A stretch of 64,000 nt of DNA, from positions 103,818-167,817 of the forward strand of contig CAWDKQ010000018.1 of assembly GCA_963802915.1 (NCBI GenBank), given 5' to 3'. This document shows positions 17,464 through 27,052 of this stretch, piece by piece. The stretch comes from JAICMB01 sp963802915 (GTDB lineage Bacteria; Acidobacteriota; Terriglobia; Bryobacterales; Bryobacteraceae). How positions within the stretch are numbered: position 1 is the stretch's first letter; each line of letters begins with the position of its first letter. The notes under the pieces are model-generated. The model saw only the letters and a program-made list of their open reading frames with translations. It ran no database searches and was not told where the DNA came from. A program made the translations under genes and the position numbers.

Positions 17464-20400
17464 TCACCGTAGTTGCTCCAGAGTTTGCGTAGCCTGAACA
17501 TGTCCTGGCTGCTGCTTGAGCAGATCGAGAAGCAGCGCCCGAGCTTTGTCCGGCGCGTTCTCCAGAACATAGACACGCGCCAGATTGAGATATGACCGGT
17601 CAAAGGCAGGCGCAACGCGAATGCATTCTTCAAAAGTCCGAACCCCTTCGTCGCGCCGGCCGGTTCGTAAGTAAAGCACTCCGAGATTATTTAAAGCTTC
17701 CGGATAAACAGGTCGGTATTCCAGTGCCTTCCGAAGATACTCGGATGCGCGAACAGTATCGTCCGTCTGAGCAAACACCATTCCCAAGTTGTAATTCACT
17801 TCCGGATCTCGAGGTTGGATCGCGATCGCACGCTCCAGTGCGGCGCGCGCTTCATCCCACCGTTTCTGCTCGCGATAGGCGTTGCCAATGTTTTCGAGAG
17901 CGATCCAATAATCGGGGTTGACACGTAGCGCCTCCTGGAAATAGCCAATGGCCTCGTCGATGCGGCCCTCGCGTGTAGCAATCAGACCGAGGTTATTCCA
18001 GGCGTTCGGATGCGTCTCCGGATAGCTCGCGCTGAGCTTGACCGCCCGCGAAAAACTGTCGCGCGCCTCATTAAGCTTCTCCTGCTTTAGAAACACGCTG
18101 CCGATCCCGTAGTGCGCCTCGGCGCTCGACGGATCTTCTCGAAGAGCAACGCGGAACGATTGTTCCGCCTGATCGAAATAGCCTCGCTCGAAGAAAGCCG
18201 AACCGAACGAGATGTAGTTTCGTCCAAAGTCATAAGTGCCGGTAACTCCGGGGAAAGGCAGCGCCTTTGCCAGACGCTCGGCGGTATTTCGAGGTGTTCG
18301 CCTACTGTCCTCCTCGACGCTCGCCTGCCGGACCGGGCCTTGATAGACCTTGACGATATCGCCCGCTTCGTCGATCAGAAACGAAATGGGCAGACAAAGA
18401 TCGCGCCGCCGGTCGAACAGGTGACGATAGACGATATTGTAAATTGCCGTTATATCGTCCGCTTTATCTGCTCTAACCAAGACCGATTCAACCCCGCGTG
18501 GCGTCCGGAAATTGCTCGCTGAATCGTTTTGGAACGTGAGGAGCACCGGCTTCCCTCGCAACGACGAGAGAACTCGGCCTTGGAACGTAAAATCCGGCGC
18601 CGGAACAGGTACCAGCATCCACGTTTCTACCGACGTTGGGAGAGTCTCGGTCGGCTGATCGCGCGATAGGTCCTGGGAAGCAGCCGGGGTTCGAAAAGGC
18701 TCGACACGGAATGTCGCAACGCCTTCCTCGATCCACACTCTATGGTTGGCCGTAAGATCGTTGAAGTGCTGTATCAATCCACTCGGCCAACGAATCGCAG
18801 CTTTCACTGGACCCTTTGCTGGGCCCAGCCCAAAAAACATTTCCTTGCTGTGTTGCGAAAGAAAACCGGATCCGGCTTGCAGAAGCTTCGTCTGGCTCCC
18901 CGATCCTGTTTCCACCGTGACCGCCGCGCCAATCGCATCCGGATGGCTCTTGCGCCCACGAAGGCGGAACGCGATCGCTGGCGGCAATTGCTCGGCCACG
19001 TTCTTCAAAAGACGCAACTGCGGACCGTTTCGGTTTTTTAAAAACACCTCCTGGCGTCCGTCATGGTCGAAATCCGCCACGGCGAACGATCTGCCATCTT
19101 CCACAAAGTCCAGACCTACGGCCGCGGAAACGTCGGAGAAGGTCCCGTCGCGATTGTTCGCATAGAACACGTTTCTTTCGTACCCGCTCCAGCTATAGTC
19201 GGACCGCACCAGTTCGTTTACGGCGTTCCATCCCTGTTCGTACTCGCGCGAAGCCTTTGCTTCATGCGGCGAATTGGCAACCACCTGGCGCCAAAAGAAG
19301 CTATTCAAATCTTCGCGAATAGGACTGGAAACCATCCCGTTCGCGATGTAGAGATCTGGAAATCCGTCGTGGTCAAAATCCCACGCGTCGCTCGACCAAG
19401 CCCAGCGACCCATCCCCGCTCGAGCCGGCATCGTGGCATCGGAGAATTTGCCATCGCCTTGATTTCGAAACAGCGAATTTCCCATCGCGTGCTTGCGATA
19501 CAGCGCTCGAATCTCCTCTGGCGCGTTCTTCAGAAACTCTGGCTGCATCGAGACCCGCACGCCCGCCGCGGTCCACATATTCGCGACATACAAGTCTTCG
19601 ATTCCATCATTGTCGTAATCGAGCCAGCAGACGCTCATCCCCGCCCCGACATCTTGGACTCCCGCTTCGGCAGCCATGTCGGTAAACGTTCCATCGCCAT
19701 TGTTCCGAAAGAGATTCTTGCGACCGAAGTCATTCACGACATATAAATCGGGCCAGCCATCGTTATTAAAGTCACCCCATCCGCAACCAAAGCTGAAGCG
19801 TGTATTATTTCGGTCGAGCCGTGTCTCCGAGGTCACATCCCGAAAAGTTCCATCGCGATTATTTCGCATCAAGAAATTCGGAGGACCGTTCTCGGCGGCG
19901 TAATAAGGCGTTGGGTAATTATACTGATCCGTCCCTTGATAGTAGGTGTAAAGGCTGAAATAGATATCGAGCCAGCCGTCGCGATCGTAATCGGCCGCCG
20001 CCGCTCCCGTGAAGGTCCCTCGCGGAGGGGTTGCGAATTGAAACGCATCGCTGCGCAATCGAAACTTCCCCCCGCCTTGATTCAAGAACAACAGAGGACC
20101 GTTCGCGCGAATGACAATCAGGTCTTGCCGGCCATCGTTGTCGAAGTCGGCGAAAATCGCGCACGCTGTGTTCTCGAGAATTCCAACACCCGAAGCCGCG
20201 GTAATGTCCTCGAACGTTCCGTCTCCGCGATTTCGATAGAGCCGGTTCGGGAGTCCGGCCGGCTGGCAAACGTACAGATCGTCGAAGCCGTCACCGTCGA
20301 TATCGCCGATCGACACTCCGTTATGGCCGTATATGTCGATGCCGCTGGCCCCGTCGAGAACGGTCCGCCAATAATCCACGCCATGAAGCAATTGACCCAT

Positions 20401-21084
20401 ATAGGACGCGTTACTACCGAACGCCACCGGAGTAATATCGACGTACCAGGGCTTTGCCGATCGCGCGCGTGTTTCCTCAAGTCCGGACCAGCGCCGAACC
20501 CGATAGTCCGCCCATTCCAATTCCCACTCGCCCGTCCGATGCTCGCGATAGAAACCGGCTCCGCTGCCCACCAATTCATAACGCACGCGAGTACGAAGAC
20601 GTCCTGGACCGGGTGCCTCAATGCTTGTCACTTGAAACTCCGCAGTCAGGATCTTAGAAAATCCTTCGATAGTCTTCTGCAAGTCGCGCAGAAAGGCATC
20701 CGATCCGAGTGGCGTCTCTTTAGGAAAGCTAACGCGGCGAACTTCCAGCGCGGGACCCGGACGCACCACAGGCGATTCGACCGGAATTAGGGAAGATCCC
20801 AGGAAGTCCGACGCCAGAAACTGTCCCGCCGTCCCGATTCCACGCGGCAACTCCAATATGTTCTTTCTCCACTCTGAAAGAGTAGAGGCAATGCGATCGT
20901 GATAAACTTCCGTGACAAACTCGTCCCCGCCCGCCTTCGTTTTCAAAAGAAAGGCATCCAGCGGCGTTTGCTCCCGATAGTGGGGATGGTAGTGGAAGGC
21001 GCCAGCGGCTGTAGCCGCAAACCCGCTCAGCAATCCCGCGGACGCCATCTGGCAGGATCGAATTAGGAATTTGCGTCGCCGCAT
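17464..21084 (-). CDS. Giant CRTAC1 protein: FG-GAP propeller, ASPIC/UnbV, degenerate redoxin and TPR repeats
   Basis: From ATG 21084 the protein has 1206 residues; an upstream ATG at 21102 is less likely because the twin-arginine signal RRRKFLIRS starts right after 21084. Domain order: export signal; N-terminal alpha/beta region (30-250); FG-GAP/VCBS repeats (for example DYDRDGWLDIYFS, DFNNDGWPDLYVVN, DYDNDGIEDLYVANM); ASPIC/UnbV (about 700-780, IGAAVTVETGSG, GFLSQHSKEMFFGLG). At 828-915 there is a peroxiredoxin/thioredoxin-like stretch (PAPDFTF, LRGKPVLLTF, LPISFLIDEAGDIVKV) in which the CxxC-position residues read DSAS. Six to seven TPR units follow (950-1206). Periplasmic or surface-exposed; function unknown. 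Confidence 0.88.
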   Translation of the reverse strand: MRRRKFLIRSCQMASAGLLSGFAATAAGAFHYHPHYREQTPLDAFLLKTKAGGDEFVTEVYHDRIASTLSEWRKNILELPRGIGTAGQFLASDFLGSSLIPVESPVVRPGPALEVRRVSFPKETPLGSDAFLRDLQKTIEGFSKILTAEFQVTSIEAPGPGRLRTRVRYELVGSGAGFYREHRTGEWELEWADYRVRRWSGLEETRARSAKPWYVDITPVAFGSNASYMGQLLHGVDYWRTVLDGASGIDIYGHNGVSIGDIDGDGFDDLYVCQPAGLPNRLYRNRGDGTFEDITAASGVGILENTACAIFADFDNDGRQDLIVIRANGPLLFLNQGGGKFRLRSDAFQFATPPRGTFTGAAAADYDRDGWLDIYFSLYTYYQGTDQYNYPTPYYAAENGPPNFLMRNNRDGTFRDVTSETRLDRNNTRFSFGCGWGDFNNDGWPDLYVVNDFGRKNLFRNNGDGTFTDMAAEAGVQDVGAGMSVCWLDYDNDGIEDLYVANMWTAAGVRVSMQPEFLKNAPEEIRALYRKHAMGNSLFRNQGDGKFSDATMPARAGMGRWAWSSDAWDFDHDGFPDLYIANGMVSSPIREDLNSFFWRQVVANSPHEAKASREYEQGWNAVNELVRSDYSWSGYERNVFYANNRDGTFSDVSAAVGLDFVEDGRSFAVADFDHDGRQEVFLKNRNGPQLRLLKNVAEQLPPAIAFRLRGRKSHPDAIGAAVTVETGSGSQTKLLQAGSGFLSQHSKEMFFGLGPAKGPVKAAIRWPSGLIQHFNDLTANHRVWIEEGVATFRVEPFRTPAASQDLSRDQPTETLPTSVETWMLVPVPAPDFTFQGRVLSSLRGKPVLLTFQNDSASNFRTPRGVESVLVRADKADDITAIYNIVYRHLFDRRRDLCLPISFLIDEAGDIVKVYQGPVRQASVEEDSRRTPRNTAERLAKALPFPGVTGTYDFGRNYISFGSAFFERGYFDQAEQSFRVALREDPSSAEAHYGIGSVFLKQEKLNEARDSFSRAVKLSASYPETHPNAWNNLGLIATREGRIDEAIGYFQEALRVNPDYWIALENIGNAYREQKRWDEARAALERAIAIQPRDPEVNYNLGMVFAQTDDTVRASEYLRKALEYRPVYPEALNNLGVLYLRTGRRDEGVRTFEECIRVAPAFDRSYLNLARVYVLENAPDKARALLLDLLKQQPGHVQATQTLEQLR

Positions 21085-21159
21085 GTCGGCCGATTGGTAC
21101 ATCTCAGCGGTTATGTATACCGGTCATGCTCTATGGTAGACAATGGGCGTTTGAAAGGC

Positions 21160-22371
21160 ATGATCGTCAAAAGCCTGTTTGCGCTCGCGCTGCTCAGCGT
21201 GGCGGCAGCCCAAGACACACCGGAACTGCACCTGGGCAAAGGCTACGACGCGCTCCGGCAAGATCGGTATGAAGCGGCCGTCAGTGAATTTCGAGAGGCT
21301 CTCCGACTCGATCCCAAGCTGGTCATGAGAGCGCGTTTCCCGCTGGCCGTCGCACTCTTCGAGATGAAACAATCGGCCGAAGCCCGCCAGGAGTTTGAAA
21401 CCGTGCGTAGCGAAATAGGAGATCATCCGGGCGTCGCGTATTACTTGGGCCGTCTCGATATCCAGGATCAGAACTACGAGGCCGCCGTCCGCGATTTGAC
21501 TGCCGCAACGGCCAAGCCGCCTTTTCCCGACACCGCATACTATCTCGGCTTCGCCTGCTTGAAAAAAGGTGATTTGGCTGCTGCCGAGAAATGGTTGAAG
21601 CAAGCCATTGAGATCAATCCGCATGACAGCCTCGCCCAATTCCAATTGGGTATGGTGTATCGCAAAGAGAACCGCGACGACGATGCAAAGAAAGCTCTGG
21701 CTTTGTCCGAAGAGATTCGCCAGCACGAAGGGGATGAAACCAGGCTGCGGACGGAGTGTGCGCAGAAACTCGATCGCGGACCGCGTGAGGAAGCGCGAGC
21801 GTTCTGCCAAAAGCTCTACGATCCCGAAAACGTCGAGAAGCTGACTTCATTGGGCACCATATATGGCCAGCACGGGGATTTGGAAGAGGCGCTAATTCCA
21901 TTGCGCCGTGCCGCCGAGTTGGAGCCGCAAACGCCGCAAGTTCAATACAACCTGGCGTGGACCTATTATCGGATGGGCCGTTTCGAAGACGCGCGCGGTC
22001 CTTTGGCCGGCATAGTCGAGAGATGGCCCGACTTGTTTCCAATCAGTGCGCTCTACGGAGCCGTTCTGTTGAATCTCGGTGAAGTTCTTCCCGCATACGA
22101 TGCTCTCAGCCGCGCTCACCAGCTCAACCGGCAGGATCCGGCAACAACAGAGTTGCTCTACAGAGCCGGCCTCGAATTGGCCAAGAGGAGTGCCGCAGCG
22201 CACAATTACAACGAAGCGATTCGTTATTGGGAGGAGTCGGCAAAGTTGCGGCCGGACGACGCCGAACCGCATCGCAGCCTGGCGCAAATCTACCTAGCTA
22301 CAGGCCACGCCGCCGAAGCCGCTGCCGAACAACAGCAGGCCGACCGCTTGAGCAAACAGGTAGCGCGCTGA
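21160..22371 (+). CDS. Secreted TPR repeat protein
   Basis: The ATG at 21160 gives 403 residues with a signal peptide (MIVKSLFALALLSVAAAQ); upstream starts would add an unlikely hydrophilic leader. About nine TPR units follow, including LHLGKGYDALRQDRYEAA, AYYLGFACLKKGDLAAA and VQYNLAWTYYRMGRFEDA. It is divergent from the giant CRTAC1-TPR gene across only 75 nt, so the two promoters overlap in this gap. Together with the TonB receptor downstream it may form part of an envelope uptake or scaffold system; this is inferred from position only. Confidence 0.82.
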   Translation: MIVKSLFALALLSVAAAQDTPELHLGKGYDALRQDRYEAAVSEFREALRLDPKLVMRARFPLAVALFEMKQSAEARQEFETVRSEIGDHPGVAYYLGRLDIQDQNYEAAVRDLTAATAKPPFPDTAYYLGFACLKKGDLAAAEKWLKQAIEINPHDSLAQFQLGMVYRKENRDDDAKKALALSEEIRQHEGDETRLRTECAQKLDRGPREEARAFCQKLYDPENVEKLTSLGTIYGQHGDLEEALIPLRRAAELEPQTPQVQYNLAWTYYRMGRFEDARGPLAGIVERWPDLFPISALYGAVLLNLGEVLPAYDALSRAHQLNRQDPATTELLYRAGLELAKRSAAAHNYNEAIRYWEESAKLRPDDAEPHRSLAQIYLATGHAAEAAAEQQQADRLSKQVAR

Positions 22372-22420
22372 TCGCTCGTGATAGGCTATTGTCATCTACT
22401 TGAAACATATTAGAAACACC

Positions 22421-22449
22421 TTGACATAGTTCGCTAATCCGGCGATACT
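22421..22449 (+). promoter_or_regulatory. Sigma-70 type promoter of the TonB-dependent receptor
   Basis: A perfect -35 box TTGACA (22421-22426) is followed by a 17-nt spacer and a -10 box GATACT (22444-22449). It lies about 90 nt upstream of the receptor start, predicting a transcript start near 22456 and a leader of roughly 85 nt. It is the best-looking promoter in the window. Confidence 0.6.
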
Positions 22450-22541
22450 GGCCCATTATCAGGGCCCGCGAAGTCCCCAGTTTGCGCGAACAACAGTAGT
22501 AGTGCTTTCGCGCCGCAATAAGCGGCACGAGAAGGGTGTGT

Positions 22542-25500
22542 ATGCATACTCAAAGAGCATTTCTCGCGACGGTCGGCTGTTTGCTCGCTTTTTTAGTTCA
22601 TCCGACTCTTTACGGTCAGGCTACCGGCAGCATTTCAGGGACAGTCACGGACGCAACCGGCTCCGCCGTGCCAGGCGCAAAGGTGACTGTGACCGCGCCC
22701 GCGACAGGATTTGTTCGTACGGCGATCACAGACGAAAAAGGCCAGTTCGTCACTCCCCTTCTGGGCGTCGCCACCTACACCGTGCGCGTCGAATTGTCAG
22801 GCTTCCAACCTGCCGAAGCCGCCGACGTCCGGCTGCAGGTGGATGAACACCGTGAACTCGATTTCAAGCTAAACCCGGCATCCGTGCAAACGAACGTCGA
22901 GGTGACCGCAACCGCTGTAGCTGTTCAAACCACCGATGCGACGCTGGGCCAGGTGGTCACGTCGCAGGAAGTCGCCGATCTGCCCTTGAATGGACGCGAC
23001 TTCGTCCAGTTAGCCACTCTGACCGCGGGCGTCACTCAGGAAACCAACCCGAACAGTTTCTTCAACGGCGGCCCGAGCAGCGAAGTTTCGGCGCGCGGGT
23101 CTTATTCGCTTTCGGTTGGCGGATCGCGAGCCAGCAGCACGGATTGGTTGCTCGACGGCAACGACAACAATGAGCTGACTGCTGGTGGCATTGCGATTCT
23201 ATCTTCGATTGACTCGATCCAGGAGTTTAAAGTCCTCACATACAACTACTCGGCCGAATGGGGAACACGCGCCGGCCCGACCGTTTTGGTCACGACGAAA
23301 ACCGGCTCGGACCAGCTCCACGGAACTGTTTTCGAGTTCTTCCGCAATACCAATCTGGACGCGCGCAGCTTCTTCGCCGCGAATACCGAACAGTTCAATC
23401 TCAATCAGTTTGGATTCTCGCTCGGCGGCCCCATCAAAAAAGACAAGACATTCTTTTTTGCCGATTTCGAACAGAAGGACCAGCGGCACGGGATACCGTT
23501 CACGGGTCTCGTTCCCACCGCCGCAATGAGGACGGGCGATTTCACCCACGATGCTTTCGGCAATCCGAGCGGCGTCACACTGATCAATCCCAATGCGACA
23601 CAGGTAGTGAATGGAAACCCGGTGTATGTTCCTTTCCAATGCGATCCCAACGGCAACGCCATTCCCGCATTGGCCGACGGCAGCCAATCACTGGGAGTTG
23701 CCTGCAACAAGATTCCACAGAACCTGATCAATCCCATTTCCCAGAACCTGATCAATCTATATCCGTTGCCGAATGCCGCTAATGCAGGGCTTGGGTATAA
23801 CTACGTAAATGAGCCGGTAAGAAAACTCAACGAAGGCAAGTTCGACATCCGCCTGGACCACAACTTCTCTGAGAAGGATTCCGCGTTCGCGCGATTCAGC
23901 TACGATCAGGCTACTTCCTACGTTCCCGGCGGCTCACCAGGATTTGCGGAAGCAAGCCCCTTTGCCAGTAATCAAGGGATTCTCAACCATGCCCGAAACG
24001 TAGCCGTATCGGAAACGCACGTCTTTTCACCGAATACCGTGAATCAGATTAGCGCCGGCTACAACCGCATTTTCGACTACATCTCGTCGCAGGGAACCGG
24101 CAGTTGTGAAGCTAGCGCGCTCGGGATTCCCGGCGCCAATCTCGGGGGCGTGAGTTGCGGTCTGACTTCCATCCAACTGGATGGCGGATACTGGTCGCTC
24201 GGCGATCGTGGTTATTCGCCGTTCCAGGGCGGCACGAACGTCTTCTCCATTTCGGATTCGTTCGACATGATTCGCGGCAGCCATGACATCCATATCGGCG
24301 CCGCTGTCCGCGCGAATCAAATGAACGTGCTGGCCTCCGGCTTCCAGGATGGATACTGGATTTTCTCCGGCCTTTGGGCCAACGAGCCGATGGCCGATCT
24401 TCTGACAGGTCTGCCCAGCCTCGCAATTCACGATCAGACGTTCAATGGCGACGTGACCGGCCGACGTTGGAAATTGTTCCGTCCGTTTGTGGAAGACAAC
24501 TGGCGCGTCACGAAAAACCTGACGCTGAATCTCGGCTTGGCCTGGGCGTTGGTGACCCCCATCAGCGAAGTTGCGAACCGGCAGGCGGATTTCAACCCGG
24601 CGAACGGACAGTTCCTGATTGCGGGCGTAAACGCCAACTCCGCCGCGGGCATCAACATGGACCTCACTGCGCTCGAACCGCGCCTTGGCGTTGCCTGGAA
24701 GCCGTTCGGCGGTCAGTCCACCGTAGTGCGCGGCGGATACGCAATCTTCCACGATTCGTCCTGGAATCAGGGCGGTCAGGGATTATGGCAGAATCCGCCC
24801 TACTACGCCGAATCCGACGCGTTCGCCTTCGGCGGCTCCTGCACGTTCGCGACGTCCGCTTGTGCTGCCAACGGATTGTCGCCCTCCGCCATCAGCGTTT
24901 CGGACGGCTTTCCCATATTCACTTCCAGGCCGAATCCTTCCGATTTCACCGGCACTCTGATCGCTGAAAATACCAACTTCAAACAAGGCCGCGTTCAACA
25001 ATTCAACGTCAACATCGAGCATCAACTCCCCGGACAGATTGTGTTGACGGCCGGCTATGCCGGTTCCCGCAGCTCCCACATCCTGATCGATGGAAATAAT
25101 ATCAACGTGGCATCGCCCGGAGCTTGCGGAGTGACGGCCGGCTATACCCTGGGTTGCGGTCCCGGCGGCGCCTCCTTCGGCGTGCCATACCCTGCATTCC
25201 CGTACTCCACCATCGACAATCAGTTCGACGCCGGCAAGGCGCATTACAACTCCCTTCAGATCAAAGCCGAGACAAAGAGCTCGCGGTTCGGTATCTACGC
25301 TCTTGCCGCCTACACTTATTCCAGAACCTACGACAACGGGCTCACAGACGGGCTAGGCACTCCATTGGGAGCGACGTACTTCCCCCTCCCCGGATGGCAG
25401 CAACTGGACTGGGGATTGTCGCAAATCAATCTCAACCAGAATTTCACGGCGAGTATCATCTACACGCTGCCGTTCGGAAAAGGTAAGAAATTCGGCAATA

Positions 25501-25988
25501 ACTGGAATCCCGCGCTGAATGCTATCCTCGGAAATTGGGAACTAACAGTGATTGAAAAGGCCACTTCCGGATTTCCGATTTTCGTCATCGACAGCAACAA
25601 CGCGTCAGGCGTGAACTTCCAGAACAACGGGAACAGTCTCAACCGTCCCAATCAGGTCTGCAACCCGACATCCGGCAGCTCGACCCTGGGTGAGTTTTTC
25701 AATACCTCGTGTTTTGCCGCGCCTCCCGCCGGTGAGCTTGGAAATGCGTCGCGCACTCCGGTCTCCGGGCCGGATTTCGTCAACACAGACTTTTCGGTGA
25801 TCAAGCATTTCATGCTGCCCCGTGAAGGGATGCGCCTCGATATGCGGACGGAGTTTTTCAATCTCTTCAATCATCCGCAGTTCGGCAACCCGGGATCCGA
25901 CATCAACTCCCCGGCCACTTTTGGCGTCATTAACACCACGGTCAACAATCCGCGGCTCGTTCAGTTCGCTCTCAAGTTTCTGTTCTGA
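22542..25988 (+). CDS. TonB-dependent receptor, Oar-like, with carboxypeptidase-regulatory N-terminal domain
   Basis: 1148 residues from ATG 22542, which has a GAAGGG ribosome site 5 nt upstream (a GTG at 22536 is less likely). Signal peptide to about residue 28. Residues about 29-110 form a carboxypeptidase-regulatory-like beta sandwich (GSISGTVTDATGSAVPGAKV). A plug domain follows (DLPLNGRDFVQLATLTAGV, about 150), then a large outer-membrane barrel rich in Asn, Phe and Tyr, ending with an aromatic C-terminus (QFALKFLF) typical of BAM-inserted barrels. The protein contains FNLFNHPQFG, common in the acidobacterial Oar-like group. It probably imports large substrates such as oligosaccharides or peptides. 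Confidence 0.92.
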   Translation: MHTQRAFLATVGCLLAFLVHPTLYGQATGSISGTVTDATGSAVPGAKVTVTAPATGFVRTAITDEKGQFVTPLLGVATYTVRVELSGFQPAEAADVRLQVDEHRELDFKLNPASVQTNVEVTATAVAVQTTDATLGQVVTSQEVADLPLNGRDFVQLATLTAGVTQETNPNSFFNGGPSSEVSARGSYSLSVGGSRASSTDWLLDGNDNNELTAGGIAILSSIDSIQEFKVLTYNYSAEWGTRAGPTVLVTTKTGSDQLHGTVFEFFRNTNLDARSFFAANTEQFNLNQFGFSLGGPIKKDKTFFFADFEQKDQRHGIPFTGLVPTAAMRTGDFTHDAFGNPSGVTLINPNATQVVNGNPVYVPFQCDPNGNAIPALADGSQSLGVACNKIPQNLINPISQNLINLYPLPNAANAGLGYNYVNEPVRKLNEGKFDIRLDHNFSEKDSAFARFSYDQATSYVPGGSPGFAEASPFASNQGILNHARNVAVSETHVFSPNTVNQISAGYNRIFDYISSQGTGSCEASALGIPGANLGGVSCGLTSIQLDGGYWSLGDRGYSPFQGGTNVFSISDSFDMIRGSHDIHIGAAVRANQMNVLASGFQDGYWIFSGLWANEPMADLLTGLPSLAIHDQTFNGDVTGRRWKLFRPFVEDNWRVTKNLTLNLGLAWALVTPISEVANRQADFNPANGQFLIAGVNANSAAGINMDLTALEPRLGVAWKPFGGQSTVVRGGYAIFHDSSWNQGGQGLWQNPPYYAESDAFAFGGSCTFATSACAANGLSPSAISVSDGFPIFTSRPNPSDFTGTLIAENTNFKQGRVQQFNVNIEHQLPGQIVLTAGYAGSRSSHILIDGNNINVASPGACGVTAGYTLGCGPGGASFGVPYPAFPYSTIDNQFDAGKAHYNSLQIKAETKSSRFGIYALAAYTYSRTYDNGLTDGLGTPLGATYFPLPGWQQLDWGLSQINLNQNFTASIIYTLPFGKGKKFGNNWNPALNAILGNWELTVIEKATSGFPIFVIDSNNASGVNFQNNGNSLNRPNQVCNPTSGSSTLGEFFNTSCFAAPPAGELGNASRTPVSGPDFVNTDFSVIKHFMLPREGMRLDMRTEFFNLFNHPQFGNPGSDINSPATFGVINTTVNNPRLVQFALKFLF

Positions 25989-25990
25989 CG

Positions 25991-27052
25991 ATGCCGCGAC
26001 TGGCAATCGTACTCCTTCTGCTATCGAGCTCGTTCTGTTGGTGCCAGCCCCGGCGCAAAATCGTGATCAACGAGGATTGCTCCGGGCCTGGCGGCAGCAA
26101 CATGCAGACGCTCCTCCTGCTGATCCAATCGCGGCAGGTTGAGGTGCTCGGAATCACCGTGGTCAGCGGCGATCAATGGCGCGACGAGGAGGTCGCGCAC
26201 ACGCTTCGCCTTCTCGAAATCATCGGCCGCACTGATATTCCCGCGCTGGCTGGTGCGGCCTTCCCCTTGGTGCGCAGGCGTGAGGATACGCAGCTCTGGC
26301 AGGAGCGCTACGGAAAAGTCTCTTATGCCGGCGCTTGGGATGACCGCTGGTGGCATGAGCCATTTGTCGTACCGCCTCTGCCTGAGGGATCTCCCACCAC
26401 CAAACCTGCTCAGGAAGACGCGGTACACTTCCTGGTCCGCATGGTTCACCAATATCCCCACGAAGTAACAATCTATGAAGGCGGACCGATGACCAATCTC
26501 GCGCTCGCCATCTCTCTCGATCCACATTTCCCTGAACTCGCCGAGCAACTGGTCTTCATGGGTGGCAGCCTGAATCCTCAAACCAACGATCCCGAGTTCG
26601 CCAACAATCCCCGTCACGAATTCAATTTCTGGTTCGATCCCGAAGCGGCGCAGGTCGTTTTACGAGCGCCCTGGAAGAAGATCGTGTGCACGCCCACCGA
26701 CATTTCCATCAAAGCGCGCCTGACTCCGGCAATGGTGAAACGTATCGAGGCGAGCGGAACTCCACTCGCGAAATATGTCGCGCGTTATTATCAACCCGGT
26801 CAAGGAAATGACTATATGTGGGATGAATTAGCCGCCGCCGGGTGGATTGATCCCAGCATAATTACGCAGCGCGAAAATCGCTATATGGCCGTTGACCTCG
26901 ATCGCGGCGCGGGATACGGGAATACACTGACCTGGACCGAAACAGACAAACCGAAAAACGTGGGCCCGCCAGTTGAGATTCAACTGGATCTAGACAAAGA
27001 AAAGTTCTACGAGATGTTTGTGAAGCTGATGAGTGCCCCGGCTCATCTCTGA
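25991..27052 (+). CDS. Exported inosine/uridine nucleoside hydrolase-like protein with altered active-site motif
   Basis: 353 residues with a signal peptide (MPRLAIVLLLLSSSFCWC). The nucleoside hydrolase fold is indicated by YEGGPMTNLALAI (family GPLTNLA motif), LVFMGGSL and FNFWFDPEAAQVVL (family EFN...DPEAA). The N-terminal DTDPGxDD calcium-binding cluster is missing; its place is taken by INEDCSGPGGSNMQ, which keeps only one Asp. The enzyme may use another chemistry, act on another ribosyl-like substrate, or be a binding protein. Its start lies 2 nt after the receptor stop, so it belongs to the receptor operon. Confidence 0.8.
   Translation: MPRLAIVLLLLSSSFCWCQPRRKIVINEDCSGPGGSNMQTLLLLIQSRQVEVLGITVVSGDQWRDEEVAHTLRLLEIIGRTDIPALAGAAFPLVRRREDTQLWQERYGKVSYAGAWDDRWWHEPFVVPPLPEGSPTTKPAQEDAVHFLVRMVHQYPHEVTIYEGGPMTNLALAISLDPHFPELAEQLVFMGGSLNPQTNDPEFANNPRHEFNFWFDPEAAQVVLRAPWKKIVCTPTDISIKARLTPAMVKRIEASGTPLAKYVARYYQPGQGNDYMWDELAAAGWIDPSIITQRENRYMAVDLDRGAGYGNTLTWTETDKPKNVGPPVEIQLDLDKEKFYEMFVKLMSAPAHL

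Noticed and set aside
23199..24752. Long minus-strand frames within the TonB receptor
   Set aside because: Antisense shadows of a continuous 1148-residue receptor gene.
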